A stretch of 41,321 nt of DNA from Phenylobacterium sp. Root700 (lineage in GTDB: Bacteria > Pseudomonadota > Alphaproteobacteria > Caulobacterales > Caulobacteraceae), in NCBI RefSeq assembly GCF_001429025.1, contig NZ_LMHT01000005.1, positions 61,535-102,855 of the forward strand, in the 5' to 3' direction. Shown piece after piece: positions 24,627 to 32,338 of the stretch; the stretch's first letter is position 1, and each line of letters opens with the position of its first letter. The position numbers were made by a program, and so were the translations under genes. The notes below the pieces were generated by a model. It was not told the origin of the DNA. It saw only the letters and a list, made by a program, of their open reading frames with translations, and did not search any database.

Positions 24627-25127
24627 GTGAAAGTCGCTCCACCGCCCGTCGGGCCACCTACCGCATTTGCCGGTCCGTGGGAGCCAATCGAAGCCGAACT
24701 CGGCGTGACCTTGCCGCAGGATTACAAGGACTTCGCGCGCCTCTACGGATCTGGCTCTTTCTTCGAGACCGTGGGCATCCATCTGCCGACCGCTCAAAGT
24801 CGCCATATTCGGCTCGTGCATGAGGCGCGAGTAATCTGTGACGACCTCCGGACGTTGGACAATCTGCCCCATGCGCTCTGGCCGGAGCCTGGCGGACTCT
24901 TGCCTTTCGGGAAGACCAACTACGGCGACTATCTCTGCTGGCTCACACGCGGCCGGCCCGCAAACTGGGGTGTCGTCGTCTGGGGGCGTGGCTTCTTGAC
25001 CTTTGAGGCGTTCGACTGCGACCTGACTAGCTTCCTGGCGGGCCTGGCGACGGGCGAAATCCTGCCCGAGGAGTTCCCGGACGGGCTGCTGCCTTGCGAT
25101 CAGCCTTTCGCGCCATACGCGCCTTGA
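24627..25127 (+). CDS. SMI1/KNR4 (SUKH-1) family protein
   Basis: A protein of about 166 residues with a SUKH-1 fold: an N-terminal PIEAELGVTLPQDYKDFARLYGSGSF (the family signature E-x-LG-x-LP-x-DY-x-x-F-x-x-x-G), then WPEPGGLLPFGKTNYGDYLCWLT, WGVVVWGRGFLTFEAFDCDLTSFLAGLATGE. SUKH proteins include immunity proteins of contact-dependent and polymorphic toxins, but also stand-alone members. No toxin gene is adjacent, so it is an orphan. GTG at 24627 is favoured because GAGG lies five bases upstream and the family normally begins just there; the frame stays open to a GTG at 24504 but that extension is not conserved-looking. Confidence 0.85.
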   Translation: MKVAPPPVGPPTAFAGPWEPIEAELGVTLPQDYKDFARLYGSGSFFETVGIHLPTAQSRHIRLVHEARVICDDLRTLDNLPHALWPEPGGLLPFGKTNYGDYLCWLTRGRPANWGVVVWGRGFLTFEAFDCDLTSFLAGLATGEILPEEFPDGLLPCDQPFAPYAP

Positions 25128-25470
25128 ACCGAATGGACGAGGCTCTCGGCCCGAGCGGAACTGATTTTCAGGAGGGGTTGGCGGTGCTGTCAATCTGACC
25201 GCAACTTGTCTCCTGGTGGCGCAGTAAGGGCCGGAGACGGCGGGCCGCGAGCGACCGCCACGCCGTCCGCCCGTATGGCTTACTGGCGACGCGACACAAG
25301 TGGAGGAAAACTCGCGGGCGCGTCTGTGCGACTCCCGTAGCCGCAATCCGGCAGCGGACGACTACTCCGAGTTCCTCATGCATCTACCGCGGCGAGGTCG
25401 AACTGCCGGTGCGCCGGATCGACGCCTACGACCGTTTTTTCGACCGGGCGTAGGCGTCTTTTCGCGAGGA
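25128..25470. other. Intergenic region with coding-like remnant and hairpin
   Basis: No full gene is visible. In its last part one forward frame reads IYRGEVELPVRRIDAYDRFF before a stop at 25450-25452, which looks like the end of a real protein but has no start or preceding domain in frame. It may be a remnant. The rest has ordinary G+C and no motif I recognise. Confidence 0.35.
25421..25462 (+). terminator. Rho-independent terminator candidate
   Basis: Perfect 10-bp arms GACGCCTACG (25421-25430) and CGTAGGCGTC (25449-25458), an 18-base loop, then TTTT (25459-25462) on the plus strand. It would end rightward transcripts from the SUKH gene and lies between that gene and the convergent HU gene. 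Confidence 0.6.
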
Positions 25471-25749
25471 TCAGCCGATGACGGCGTCTTTCAAGGCCTT
25501 GGCGGGCTGGAAGACTACTTTCTTGGTGGCGGCGATCTCGATCGCCGCGCCGGTGCTGGGGTTGCGGCCAGTCCGGGCGGGCTTGTCCTGGACCTTGAAC
25601 TTGCCAAAGCCGGGGATCGAGATCTCCTCGCCGCGGGCGGCGGCCTCGGTGATCGCCTTGAAGACCCCGTCGACCAGGGTCTTGGCCTGGGCCTTGGAGA
25701 TCTTCTCGTCCGACGCCGCGATCAGCTCGGCCAAATCGTTGGTGTTCAT
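25471..25749 (-). CDS. HU-family histone-like DNA-binding protein
   Basis: A 92-residue nucleoid protein of the HU/IHF family, dimeric and non-sequence-specific. MNTNDLAELIAASDEKISKAQAKTLVDGVFKAITEAAARGE is the helical dimer body, ISIPGFGKFKVQDKPARTGRNPSTGAAIEI holds the conserved GFG turn and the DNA-intercalating arm with RNP, and VVFQPAKALKDAV is the C-terminal helix. The RNP tip and absence of IHF-type residues favour HU. It is monocistronic. In Caulobacterales a hup gene often follows lon; no lon gene is here, so this may be a second HU copy. Confidence 0.93.
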   Translation of the reverse strand: MNTNDLAELIAASDEKISKAQAKTLVDGVFKAITEAAARGEEISIPGFGKFKVQDKPARTGRNPSTGAAIEIAATKKVVFQPAKALKDAVIG

Positions 25750-25894
25750 GCGAATCTCTGTTGCTGGATGGTGCGTGATCCTAGCAGCAGGATCGGAATT
25801 GGGGAGCGCGGGGTGTGGCGAAACTCGCTACCGGCCGCCGTCGCCTCAAGACCCGCGACAGCGCCGGAAGGGGCGTCGTCGCGGGTTACTGATG

Positions 25895-25925
25895 CTTGAG
25901 CGCGCGGAGGGCCCGCGCGCTCAAG
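25895..25925 (-). terminator. Hairpin after the 672-residue TonB receptor gene
   Basis: CTTGAGCGCGCGG (25895-25907) and CCGCGCGCTCAAG (25913-25925) form a perfect 13-bp stem with a five-base loop, six bases past the receptor's stop codon on the minus strand. No T-run follows, so strength as a terminator is uncertain. Confidence 0.55.
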
Positions 25926-25931
25926 ACAAGA

Positions 25932-27950
25932 TCAGAAGTCGTAAGAGTACTGGACGTGGAAGGTGCGAGGAACGCCCAGGTTGTGCGCCACATAGGACGC
26001 GCCGCCAACGTCCTTGACCGCCCGCACCAACTTACTCGCGTAGGTCTTGTCGGTGACGTTTTCGATCCGAAGCGTAATCCGATGCCGGTCTTCCGGTCCG
26101 AAGACATAGTAGGCGGCTGCGTCGGCGGTGGTGACATCGCCGTAGGTTTGGCGGCCAAGACCGCCGGTCAGGGTGACCGCGGTCGTTCCGAAGTAGTTCA
26201 CATTGATGGAGCCGCCGATCGGGAGGTCGCTCGGATGATAGTCGAGCGAGGCTTTGGCGGTCGCCTCAGGAACGCGATCGATCTGGCCGGGACGCCCTTT
26301 CGTCTTGGCGTTGGTCGCGCTGTAGGTGGCGCTGGCGCTCACCTCCTGGCCAAGTTGCAGCGTGGCGGTCACCAGGTAGCCATCCACTCGAGTCGAGCCC
26401 GGGGTGTTCTGGTAGACAGCGACGCCGGAGGCGTTCGGGACCGCCGCGATCAGGTTCTCAACCTTGCGGGTGAAGCCCACCAGCTCCCACGTTCCGTTCG
26501 TCCCGCCGAGCTCGAAGCTGCCGCCGGCCGAGGCATTGATGTTGCTGCTCTTCTCGCCTTGTAGCGACGGGTTGCCGATCTCGCAGCACGGGTCGATGGA
26601 GTACAGCTCGGACGCGTCGGGCAGGCGATAGGCGGTGCCGGCCGTCGCGCGGACGTAGAGGTGCTCCCCGATGTCGTATTGGCCGCTGGCGTTCCAGATC
26701 GTGATCGCCTTGCCCGACTTGGGCTTGTTGTAGCGAAGACCGGCCGACATCCGCAGGTTTTCGAACAGGTCTGGCGTTGTGCGAACCTGGCCGAAGAGCG
26801 CGTGCACCTGCTCGGTCTGCTCGCCGATCTTCAACGAATCGTCGTGACCGGAATAGTTTTGGAAATCGTATCCGGCGTATAGATCAACCCCGTCGTGAAC
26901 GGTGTATTTGGCGAGTGCGTTCAGGCCGTAATCTTTGTATCCCCAGAACACATGGTCTCTTACGTGCAGAACAGTTCCGGGCGACGTAAGCGAATTGTTG
27001 AATCTGTTAACCGTGGACTTCCACTCGTGGTAGTATCCTTTCAGGAAGAGGCTAAATTCTTCCGAGGGCTTCCAGTCAATTTTGGCGTTCCCGAGGTCTT
27101 CGTCGCGCTCGTTGAAGTAGAGGGCGATCAGGTTCGGGTTCGCGAAGTCCAGGACGGCATGGGTCCGTTGGTAGCCCGCGCTGAACCGCAGTTCGTCGGA
27201 GAGGTCGATCCCGTACTTCACGCCGGCCGTCTGCACGTCGTATCCGCGACGACGATCGGTGGCGCTGGGCTGATAATCCTCGGTGGGGAAGGCTTGGTAG
27301 CCGGTCGCCTCGTCGCTCGACGCATAGACCACGAACTCATGCGGTCCGGTGGCGCTGCGGACATAGCCTGAAACGTGCCGACCTTCATTGGTGTCGACGC
27401 CGACCGTCACCTGTCCGCTCGTTTGTTTGGTGAGGGACTTGGTGATGACGTTGATGACGCCGGCGACGGCCTGAGTGCCGTAGAACAGCCCCTGGCCGCC
27501 TTCGAGGACCTCGATCCGCTCGACCATGGAGGCAGGAATGGTGTCCAGCGGCGTCGTGCCGTTGTAGAGGCGGTTGTTGATCCGCACGCCGTCGACCAGC
27601 CACAGGATGTCGCCTGTGCGCGATCCCTCAAGCGAAACCTCGACATAGTCGAAGGCACCCGATTTCGGCTGAATGTACAGCGACGGCGCCAGCAGTTGCA
27701 GGGCCTGAGCCACGTCATTGACGGCGCGCTTTTCGATCGCGTCCGACTGGATGAGCTGGATCCGGTTGCCGAGTTGGCTCAGTTCGAGCGGGACGCTCTC
27801 CTCAAGGTGCTTGCCGGTGACCAGGATTTCTTCGACAGCCGCGTCCTTCTCGGCGTCGGCTGCGTGAGCCGCTGAAATGCTCCCCAGGGTGGCAAGGGCA
27901 ATTGTTGCCATCAGGACGGCCTTCCGCCCCGTGTTTGTTCTATTGCGCAA
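25932..27950 (-). CDS. TonB-dependent outer-membrane receptor (BtuB/FepA-size)
   Basis: A 672-residue receptor with a signal peptide (residues 1-30, ending ISAAHA), a plug domain (about 40-165: VEEILVTGKHLEE, ILWLVDGVRINNRLYNG, VERIEVLEGGQGLFYGTQAVAGVINVITK) and a 22-strand barrel ending HVQYSYDF with terminal Phe. The short length is like vitamin B12 and siderophore receptors. The start used is TTG at 27950 with AGGA seven bases upstream, because it gives a full signal peptide; an ATG 14 codons further in is the alternative. It diverges from a PepSY-flavoreductase gene across 235 bp that contain one exact and one degenerate HutC-type operator, so the two are probably co-regulated. The ligand is unknown. 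Confidence 0.92.
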   Translation of the reverse strand: MRNRTNTGRKAVLMATIALATLGSISAAHAADAEKDAAVEEILVTGKHLEESVPLELSQLGNRIQLIQSDAIEKRAVNDVAQALQLLAPSLYIQPKSGAFDYVEVSLEGSRTGDILWLVDGVRINNRLYNGTTPLDTIPASMVERIEVLEGGQGLFYGTQAVAGVINVITKSLTKQTSGQVTVGVDTNEGRHVSGYVRSATGPHEFVVYASSDEATGYQAFPTEDYQPSATDRRRGYDVQTAGVKYGIDLSDELRFSAGYQRTHAVLDFANPNLIALYFNERDEDLGNAKIDWKPSEEFSLFLKGYYHEWKSTVNRFNNSLTSPGTVLHVRDHVFWGYKDYGLNALAKYTVHDGVDLYAGYDFQNYSGHDDSLKIGEQTEQVHALFGQVRTTPDLFENLRMSAGLRYNKPKSGKAITIWNASGQYDIGEHLYVRATAGTAYRLPDASELYSIDPCCEIGNPSLQGEKSSNINASAGGSFELGGTNGTWELVGFTRKVENLIAAVPNASGVAVYQNTPGSTRVDGYLVTATLQLGQEVSASATYSATNAKTKGRPGQIDRVPEATAKASLDYHPSDLPIGGSINVNYFGTTAVTLTGGLGRQTYGDVTTADAAAYYVFGPEDRHRITLRIENVTDKTYASKLVRAVKDVGGASYVAHNLGVPRTFHVQYSYDF

Positions 27951-28043
27951 CGGTTATCCTCCACTGTGCGCCTATGATATGCCCCAATTGGCGGCCCCCT
28001 CGGCCTGATCAATCTGCGCGGCGGCATGTGGGCATACGTTTAA

Positions 28044-28053
28044 TGTATAGTCA
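28044..28053. promoter_or_regulatory. Degenerate HutC/GntR-type operator
   Basis: TGTATAGTCA, one mismatch to TGTMTAKACA, 94 bp upstream of the TonB receptor start on the minus strand. It lies 57 bp from the exact site serving the divergent flavoreductase gene. Its weaker match leaves its function open. Confidence 0.35.
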
Positions 28054-28109
28054 AATGGGCCGTTGATCCGCTGGCTTGAGCGTCCGTGTCGACCGCGCGA
28101 CATTTTTGT

Positions 28110-28119
28110 TGTCTATACA
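28110..28119. promoter_or_regulatory. HutC/GntR-type operator upstream of first PepSY-flavoreductase gene
   Basis: TGTCTATACA, exact match to TGTMTAKACA, 66 bp before the flavoreductase ATG (28186), in the divergent region shared with the TonB receptor. Confidence 0.65.
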
Positions 28120-28185
28120 TAATGATTGCGTCAAGGTTCAGAGTAAGCGCTGCGCATATCGGTTCCGGCGCGTGGAGGAAATGCG

Positions 28186-31071
28186 ATGGCCAGCGACGAC
28201 GCCCTGCATCACGCATCAAGAACCGGGGCGGGCGAGGTTTTCGGGGCTCCCGCCGGGCAGCGCAGCTCCGTGAGCCGTCCGCGCGCCTCGGCGAAGGATC
28301 AGTTCCAGCAGACGATCATCACGATCCACCGTTGGCTGGGCGTCATTGCGTGCGTCTTCTTCGTGATGTGGTTCATCAGCGGGCTGGTTTTGGCCTATGT
28401 GCGCTGGCCGGCGATGCCGCTGGAGGAGCGCCTCGACGTGCTCAAGCCCCTGGCCTGGAGCCAGGTCGTCGTAAGTCCATCGGCCGCGCTCCAGCGCTTG
28501 GGCTTGACCGAGTATCCCAAGGCGGTCCGGCTGGAGATGTCCGAGGGGCGCCCGGTCTATCGGGTCGACTTGTGGAACAAGGAGCATCGCGCCGTATCGG
28601 CCGTGACCGGCGCTCCCATCGAAGGGGTTACGGGCCAGGACGCCGTTAATATCGTCCGCGACCAATTGTCCGCGCCGAGCGCGACGCTCAGCGCCGCCAA
28701 CCTCAAGCGCGACCAGTGGACCGTCACCGGATATTGGAACTGGGACCGGCCATTCCACAGGGTCGACCTGAACGATTCGGCCGGAACCCAGGTCTATGTG
28801 TCGGTCGCGACGGGCGAAGTCGTCCTGAGGACCGGTCGCACCCAGCGCATCCTGAACTGGTTCGGGGCGATTCCCCACTGGCTGTATTTCGAGTTCATCC
28901 GCTGGAACGGAGTGGCTTGGACCTGGACGGTCTATGTCTTCGCCACGGTAGGAATCTTCGTCGCTCTGAGCGGTTTCTGGATCGGAATTACGCGGCTCCG
29001 CCTGCGCGCGCGCTATCCAAATGGGAAGGCCACGCCCTTTTCGGGCTGGATGAAATGGCATCACATTTCAGGGCTGCTGGGCGGCGTCTTCCTGAGCCTG
29101 TGGATCATCACCGGCCTGGGGATGATGTATCCGGGAGGTTTTCTGGAGACCCGAAATATCACCCAGCTGGAGCGTGAGCACTTCGCGGGCGCCACAACCG
29201 TGCAGTTTCCCCTGGCCGCCGGCGCGGCGCTCGAGGAGCATGCTCGCGGCGCCCGACGGGCGACCCTGCGCTGGGTCGGCGGTCAGCCGCTCATCGCGCT
29301 GGAGGACGGGATTTCAGCGGCGAGACTGCTCGATGCGAGGACCGGAGCGCCTGTACAGCTGACGCCGGCGCGGATCGCGCAGGCGGCCAAGGGCCTGCTT
29401 CCGGGCGCGAAAATCGTGGAGACCACGTTCCTTGCGCAGGGCGATGAATATTATCACACGGGCTTCAAGAAGGAGAAGCTCCCGGCCGTCCGTGTGAAGT
29501 ACGACGACGCTGCGAAGTCATGGTTCCACTTCGACCCCGAGACGGGGGACGTTCTCGCCCTTGTCGACAACACGTCGCGGATCGACCGCTGGACGATCGT
29601 CGCGATCCATGACGTGGACTGGTACTGGCTGCTCCAGCGTCGTCCGTGGTGGGATCTCATGCTGTTCGGCGTGACGTTGCCCGGCCTGTTGATCTCGATC
29701 ACGGCGCTGACCATCGGCTATCGCCGTCTACAGCGAACGAATCTCGTGCCCATCCCGGTCGCCAAGCCCCGGGGCGCCGAGCCTCATCGCGGGACGGGCG
29801 CCGTCAATCAGATGAACGTGCCGGCGCCTGCACGGTCGGATGTCGTCCTGGTGGCCTATGCGAGCCAGACTGGCACGGCCAAGGCGATCGCCGAACGTAC
29901 GGCCGCCTCTCTCGAGGCCGCCGGGCTGAAAGCGAAGTTGTGCGACCTCGGCCGCTTGGATCTCGCGACATTGAGCGGCGTCGGCAGGGCGCTGTTCGTG
30001 ATCGCCACGTCGGGTGACGGTGACGCCCCTGACCATGCGATGAACTTCGAGAGCCGGGTGTTGCGTCGCCCCATGGCTCTGTCTGGCCTCGAATACGGTC
30101 TGTTGGCCCTGGGGGACGTTCAATACCGGGCGTTCTGCGGGTTCGGGTTGGCGGTGGACCGTTGGCTCCAGGCCTCCGGCGCGCGGCCGCTCTTCCCGAC
30201 GATCCAGGCTCACGATGTCGAGGCCGAAGCCATGGCTGATTGGGCGCGAGGCCTCGCGGGCCTGACCGGACGCGTCGATGACCTAGAAGTCGCGCGGGCG
30301 CCGTTCGAGCCATGGCGGCTTGCCGCCCGGCGGCTCTTGAACGAGGGCAGCGCCGGAGAGCAGGTCTATCACGTGGAACTTGAGCCCGTAGCGGGAGGCG
30401 GCGTCTGGCAGGCCGGAGATATCGTCCAGCTGACGCCCGTCACCTGGGTGCAGCACCTGGCTGGCGCCGACCAGCGCGTGCGCGAGTTCTCCGCCGCTTC
30501 GGTTCCCGAGGATGGCCGACTGCACCTGCTTGTGCGCCAAATGCGGACGGAGTCCGGGGAACTGGGCCTGGCGTCGAGATTGCTGACATGCGCCCCTCTC
30601 GGTGAGGAGCTTCCCCTGCGCCTTCGCGGGAACATGGGGTTCCATCCTCCGGCCGACGCCGAACCGATGATCCTCATCGGCAACGGTACGGGCCTGGCGG
30701 GTCTGCGCTCGCACCTGCGGCGGCGAGTCCATCTTGATCACCACCGCAACTGGCTGATCTTCGGCGAGCGGAACGCGGCCACGGACAGCTTCTACGCCGA
30801 CGAACTCCAGGCTTGGCTGGGCGGCGGGGAGTTGGAGCGCCTGGATCTCGTCTTTTCAAGGGATCAAGCCGAGAAGCGCTACGTTCAGGACCGGCTGCGG
30901 GAATGCGCGGAGGATGTTCGGGCTTGGGTTCGGCAAGGCGCCGCGATCTATGTTTGCGGCAGCCTCCACGGCATGGCGCCTGCGGTTAGCGACGCGCTGA
31001 GCGACATCCTGGGAGCGGCCGATTTCGATGCGCTGGTTGAGGCGGGCCGCTACCGCCGGGACGTCTACTGA
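28186..31071 (+). CDS. Single-chain membrane flavoreductase: PepSY-TM (x2) + flavodoxin + FAD/NAD(P)H reductase
   Basis: A 961-residue fusion. Residues about 35-540 form two PepSY/transmembrane repeats: IHRWLGVIACVFFVMWFISG starts the first and MKWHHISGLLGGVFLSLW the second, each with His that could bind heme, a periplasmic strand (VYVSVATGEVV; WFHFDPETGDVLAL) and a closing helix. From about 550 a flavodoxin domain begins (VVLVAYASQTGTAKAIAE, the FMN phosphate loop SQTGTA; LLALGDVQY). From about 690 a sulfite-reductase-type FAD/NAD(P)H module follows: VREFSAAS (R-x-x-S, about 766), ILIGNGTGLAGLRSH (about 832), FGERNAATDSFYADEL, YVCGSLHGMA (about 924) and the terminal RRDVY typical of CPR-type enzymes. 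It likely carries electrons from cytosolic NAD(P)H to a periplasmic acceptor such as a ferric chelate. Start ATG follows GGAGG. A second copy lies at 37925. Confidence 0.92.
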   Translation: MASDDALHHASRTGAGEVFGAPAGQRSSVSRPRASAKDQFQQTIITIHRWLGVIACVFFVMWFISGLVLAYVRWPAMPLEERLDVLKPLAWSQVVVSPSAALQRLGLTEYPKAVRLEMSEGRPVYRVDLWNKEHRAVSAVTGAPIEGVTGQDAVNIVRDQLSAPSATLSAANLKRDQWTVTGYWNWDRPFHRVDLNDSAGTQVYVSVATGEVVLRTGRTQRILNWFGAIPHWLYFEFIRWNGVAWTWTVYVFATVGIFVALSGFWIGITRLRLRARYPNGKATPFSGWMKWHHISGLLGGVFLSLWIITGLGMMYPGGFLETRNITQLEREHFAGATTVQFPLAAGAALEEHARGARRATLRWVGGQPLIALEDGISAARLLDARTGAPVQLTPARIAQAAKGLLPGAKIVETTFLAQGDEYYHTGFKKEKLPAVRVKYDDAAKSWFHFDPETGDVLALVDNTSRIDRWTIVAIHDVDWYWLLQRRPWWDLMLFGVTLPGLLISITALTIGYRRLQRTNLVPIPVAKPRGAEPHRGTGAVNQMNVPAPARSDVVLVAYASQTGTAKAIAERTAASLEAAGLKAKLCDLGRLDLATLSGVGRALFVIATSGDGDAPDHAMNFESRVLRRPMALSGLEYGLLALGDVQYRAFCGFGLAVDRWLQASGARPLFPTIQAHDVEAEAMADWARGLAGLTGRVDDLEVARAPFEPWRLAARRLLNEGSAGEQVYHVELEPVAGGGVWQAGDIVQLTPVTWVQHLAGADQRVREFSAASVPEDGRLHLLVRQMRTESGELGLASRLLTCAPLGEELPLRLRGNMGFHPPADAEPMILIGNGTGLAGLRSHLRRRVHLDHHRNWLIFGERNAATDSFYADELQAWLGGGELERLDLVFSRDQAEKRYVQDRLRECAEDVRAWVRQGAAIYVCGSLHGMAPAVSDALSDILGAADFDALVEAGRYRRDVY

Positions 31072-31077
31072 CAATCT

Positions 31078-31106
31078 CCCCTCGGCAGGCGCGGCCTGCT
31101 GAGGGG
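31078..31106 (+). terminator. Hairpin after the first flavoreductase gene
   Basis: CCCCTC-G-GCAGGC (31078-31090), a GCG loop, GCCTGC-T-GAGGGG (31094-31106): a 13-bp stem with a single G-T position, six bases after the stop codon, followed by ACGTTTCGC. This separates the gene from the GntR gene downstream. Confidence 0.55.
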
Positions 31107-31550
31107 ACGTTTCGCTGGGGGCTCGACGACCAGATCGGACGGTGACGGATCTTGCTTCACGCCCATCGGGCGCTCCGGTTCAGGCTCGCAGGCCGAGCGT
31201 CGGGATCCACTGAACGCGCGAGGATCATGTCGCGTATTGGTTGTCGACAAACATAAGCAAGTCGTATCGCAACCCTCTTGTGCGGCCGGTCGATGTCGCT
31301 CTTGAGCCTCGAGCGCCATTGCATGCTCCGCTTGCAATCACCACATTCAGCGCACTTGTGTTTTTTGACTCGATGATCAGCGCCAAACGAGGCGCCGACT
31401 TCGGCGGCGCCGTGGCCGGGGCGCAATATGTTCTGTGGGGGCGGTCGGGGCGCGCAATTTTTCTCCCGCCGCCGGTTGAGTTTGGACACTAAACGTCCGC
31501 AAAAATGGGCATGCTGATGCGCGCTGTGGTTGCTGATTGAAGGGAATGCT
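31107..31550 (+). other. Gene-free interval upstream of a GntR/UTRA gene
   Basis: About 440 bp without a convincing gene. It holds the palindrome TTGTCGACAA (31241-31250), which lacks the central TA of the HutC-type operators, and AT-richer stretches around 31350 and 31480. No exact TGTMTAKACA site is seen, so this regulator may not be under the same control as its neighbours. Confidence 0.4.
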
Positions 31551-32333
31551 GTGAGCCGTAGAGCGAGTGACGCAACGCGCGGGGCGGAGACGAAAATTCC
31601 CTTGCCCAGCGCCCGCCTGCACGGCGTGACCCTGCACGAACGAATTCGCGCAAGCATCGAGAATAAAATCGTCTCAGGCGTTTGGCGTCCGGGTGACCGT
31701 ATTCCATCGGAATATGAGCTCGTTCAAGAGTTCAGCTGTTCGCGAATGACCGTAAGTAAAGCGATCGGTGATTTGGTGCGGGCTGGCTTGGTTCTGCGGC
31801 GCCGTAAGGCTGGTTCATTTGTCGCGCAGCCGCCAATTCATTCAGCGATATTGGATGTCCCGGACATCGCGGCGGAAATCCGCAAGCGGGGTCACGAATA
31901 TGACTACCGGTTGTTGAAGCGAAACCTGCGTGATCCCGACCATGCGAAGTCTGTCGAATGTGACCTCGCCGGGAACGGCCAACTGGTCGCCCTCCAGTGT
32001 CTTCACAGCGCAAACGGCCGGCCGTTCGCCTTCGAAGAACGGCTGATCAGCGTCGAGGCTGTCCCCCAATCGGCCGACGCCGACTTTTCGACCACGCCGC
32101 CGGGGACTTGGCTCTTGGGGCGGGTTCCCTGGACGACGGCGGAACATCGGATTGCGGCGATCGGCGCGGGCGCGGCGACGGCGCGTCTACTGGATGTGGC
32201 CGCCGGAAAGCCCTGCCTTCTGCTGGAGCGTCGGACTTGGCATGCCGGCAAGGCCGTCACGCAGGTTTGGCAAACCTTTCCAGGCACCAGCTACGATCTA
32301 ACCGCCACCTTTGAGCCGACACGCTCGCAGTAG
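31551..32333 (+). CDS. GntR-family regulator, HutC-type with UTRA effector domain
   Basis: A 260-residue regulator. The winged helix-turn-helix (about residues 20-85) reads LHERIRASIENKIVSGVWRPG, RIPSEYELVQEFSCSRMTVSKA, LVLRRRKAGSFVA. The UTRA ligand-binding domain fills about 100-255 (LVALQCLHSANGRPFAFEERLIS, FSTTPPGTWLLGRVPWTTAEHRIAAIGA, CLLLERRTWHAGKAVTQVWQTFPG). It resembles the histidine-utilisation repressor HutC, whose effector is urocanate, but no hut genes are present, so the effector is likely another small molecule. GTG at 31551 with AGGGA five bases upstream is preferred; a TTG at 31530 is in frame. The gene ends five bases from the stop of the convergent TonB receptor gene. About 60 percent similar by eye to the regulator at 36608. 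Confidence 0.9.
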   Translation: MSRRASDATRGAETKIPLPSARLHGVTLHERIRASIENKIVSGVWRPGDRIPSEYELVQEFSCSRMTVSKAIGDLVRAGLVLRRRKAGSFVAQPPIHSAILDVPDIAAEIRKRGHEYDYRLLKRNLRDPDHAKSVECDLAGNGQLVALQCLHSANGRPFAFEERLISVEAVPQSADADFSTTPPGTWLLGRVPWTTAEHRIAAIGAGAATARLLDVAAGKPCLLLERRTWHAGKAVTQVWQTFPGTSYDLTATFEPTRSQ

Positions 32334-32338
32334 CGGGC

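Noticed and set aside
31241..31250. TTGTCGACAA palindrome as a further HutC-type operator
   Set aside because: It lacks the central TA of GTMTAKAC; kept only as a separate unassigned palindrome.
31241..31492. 83-codon open frame between flavoreductase and GntR genes
   Set aside because: No motif, no ribosome-binding site and no family resemblance.
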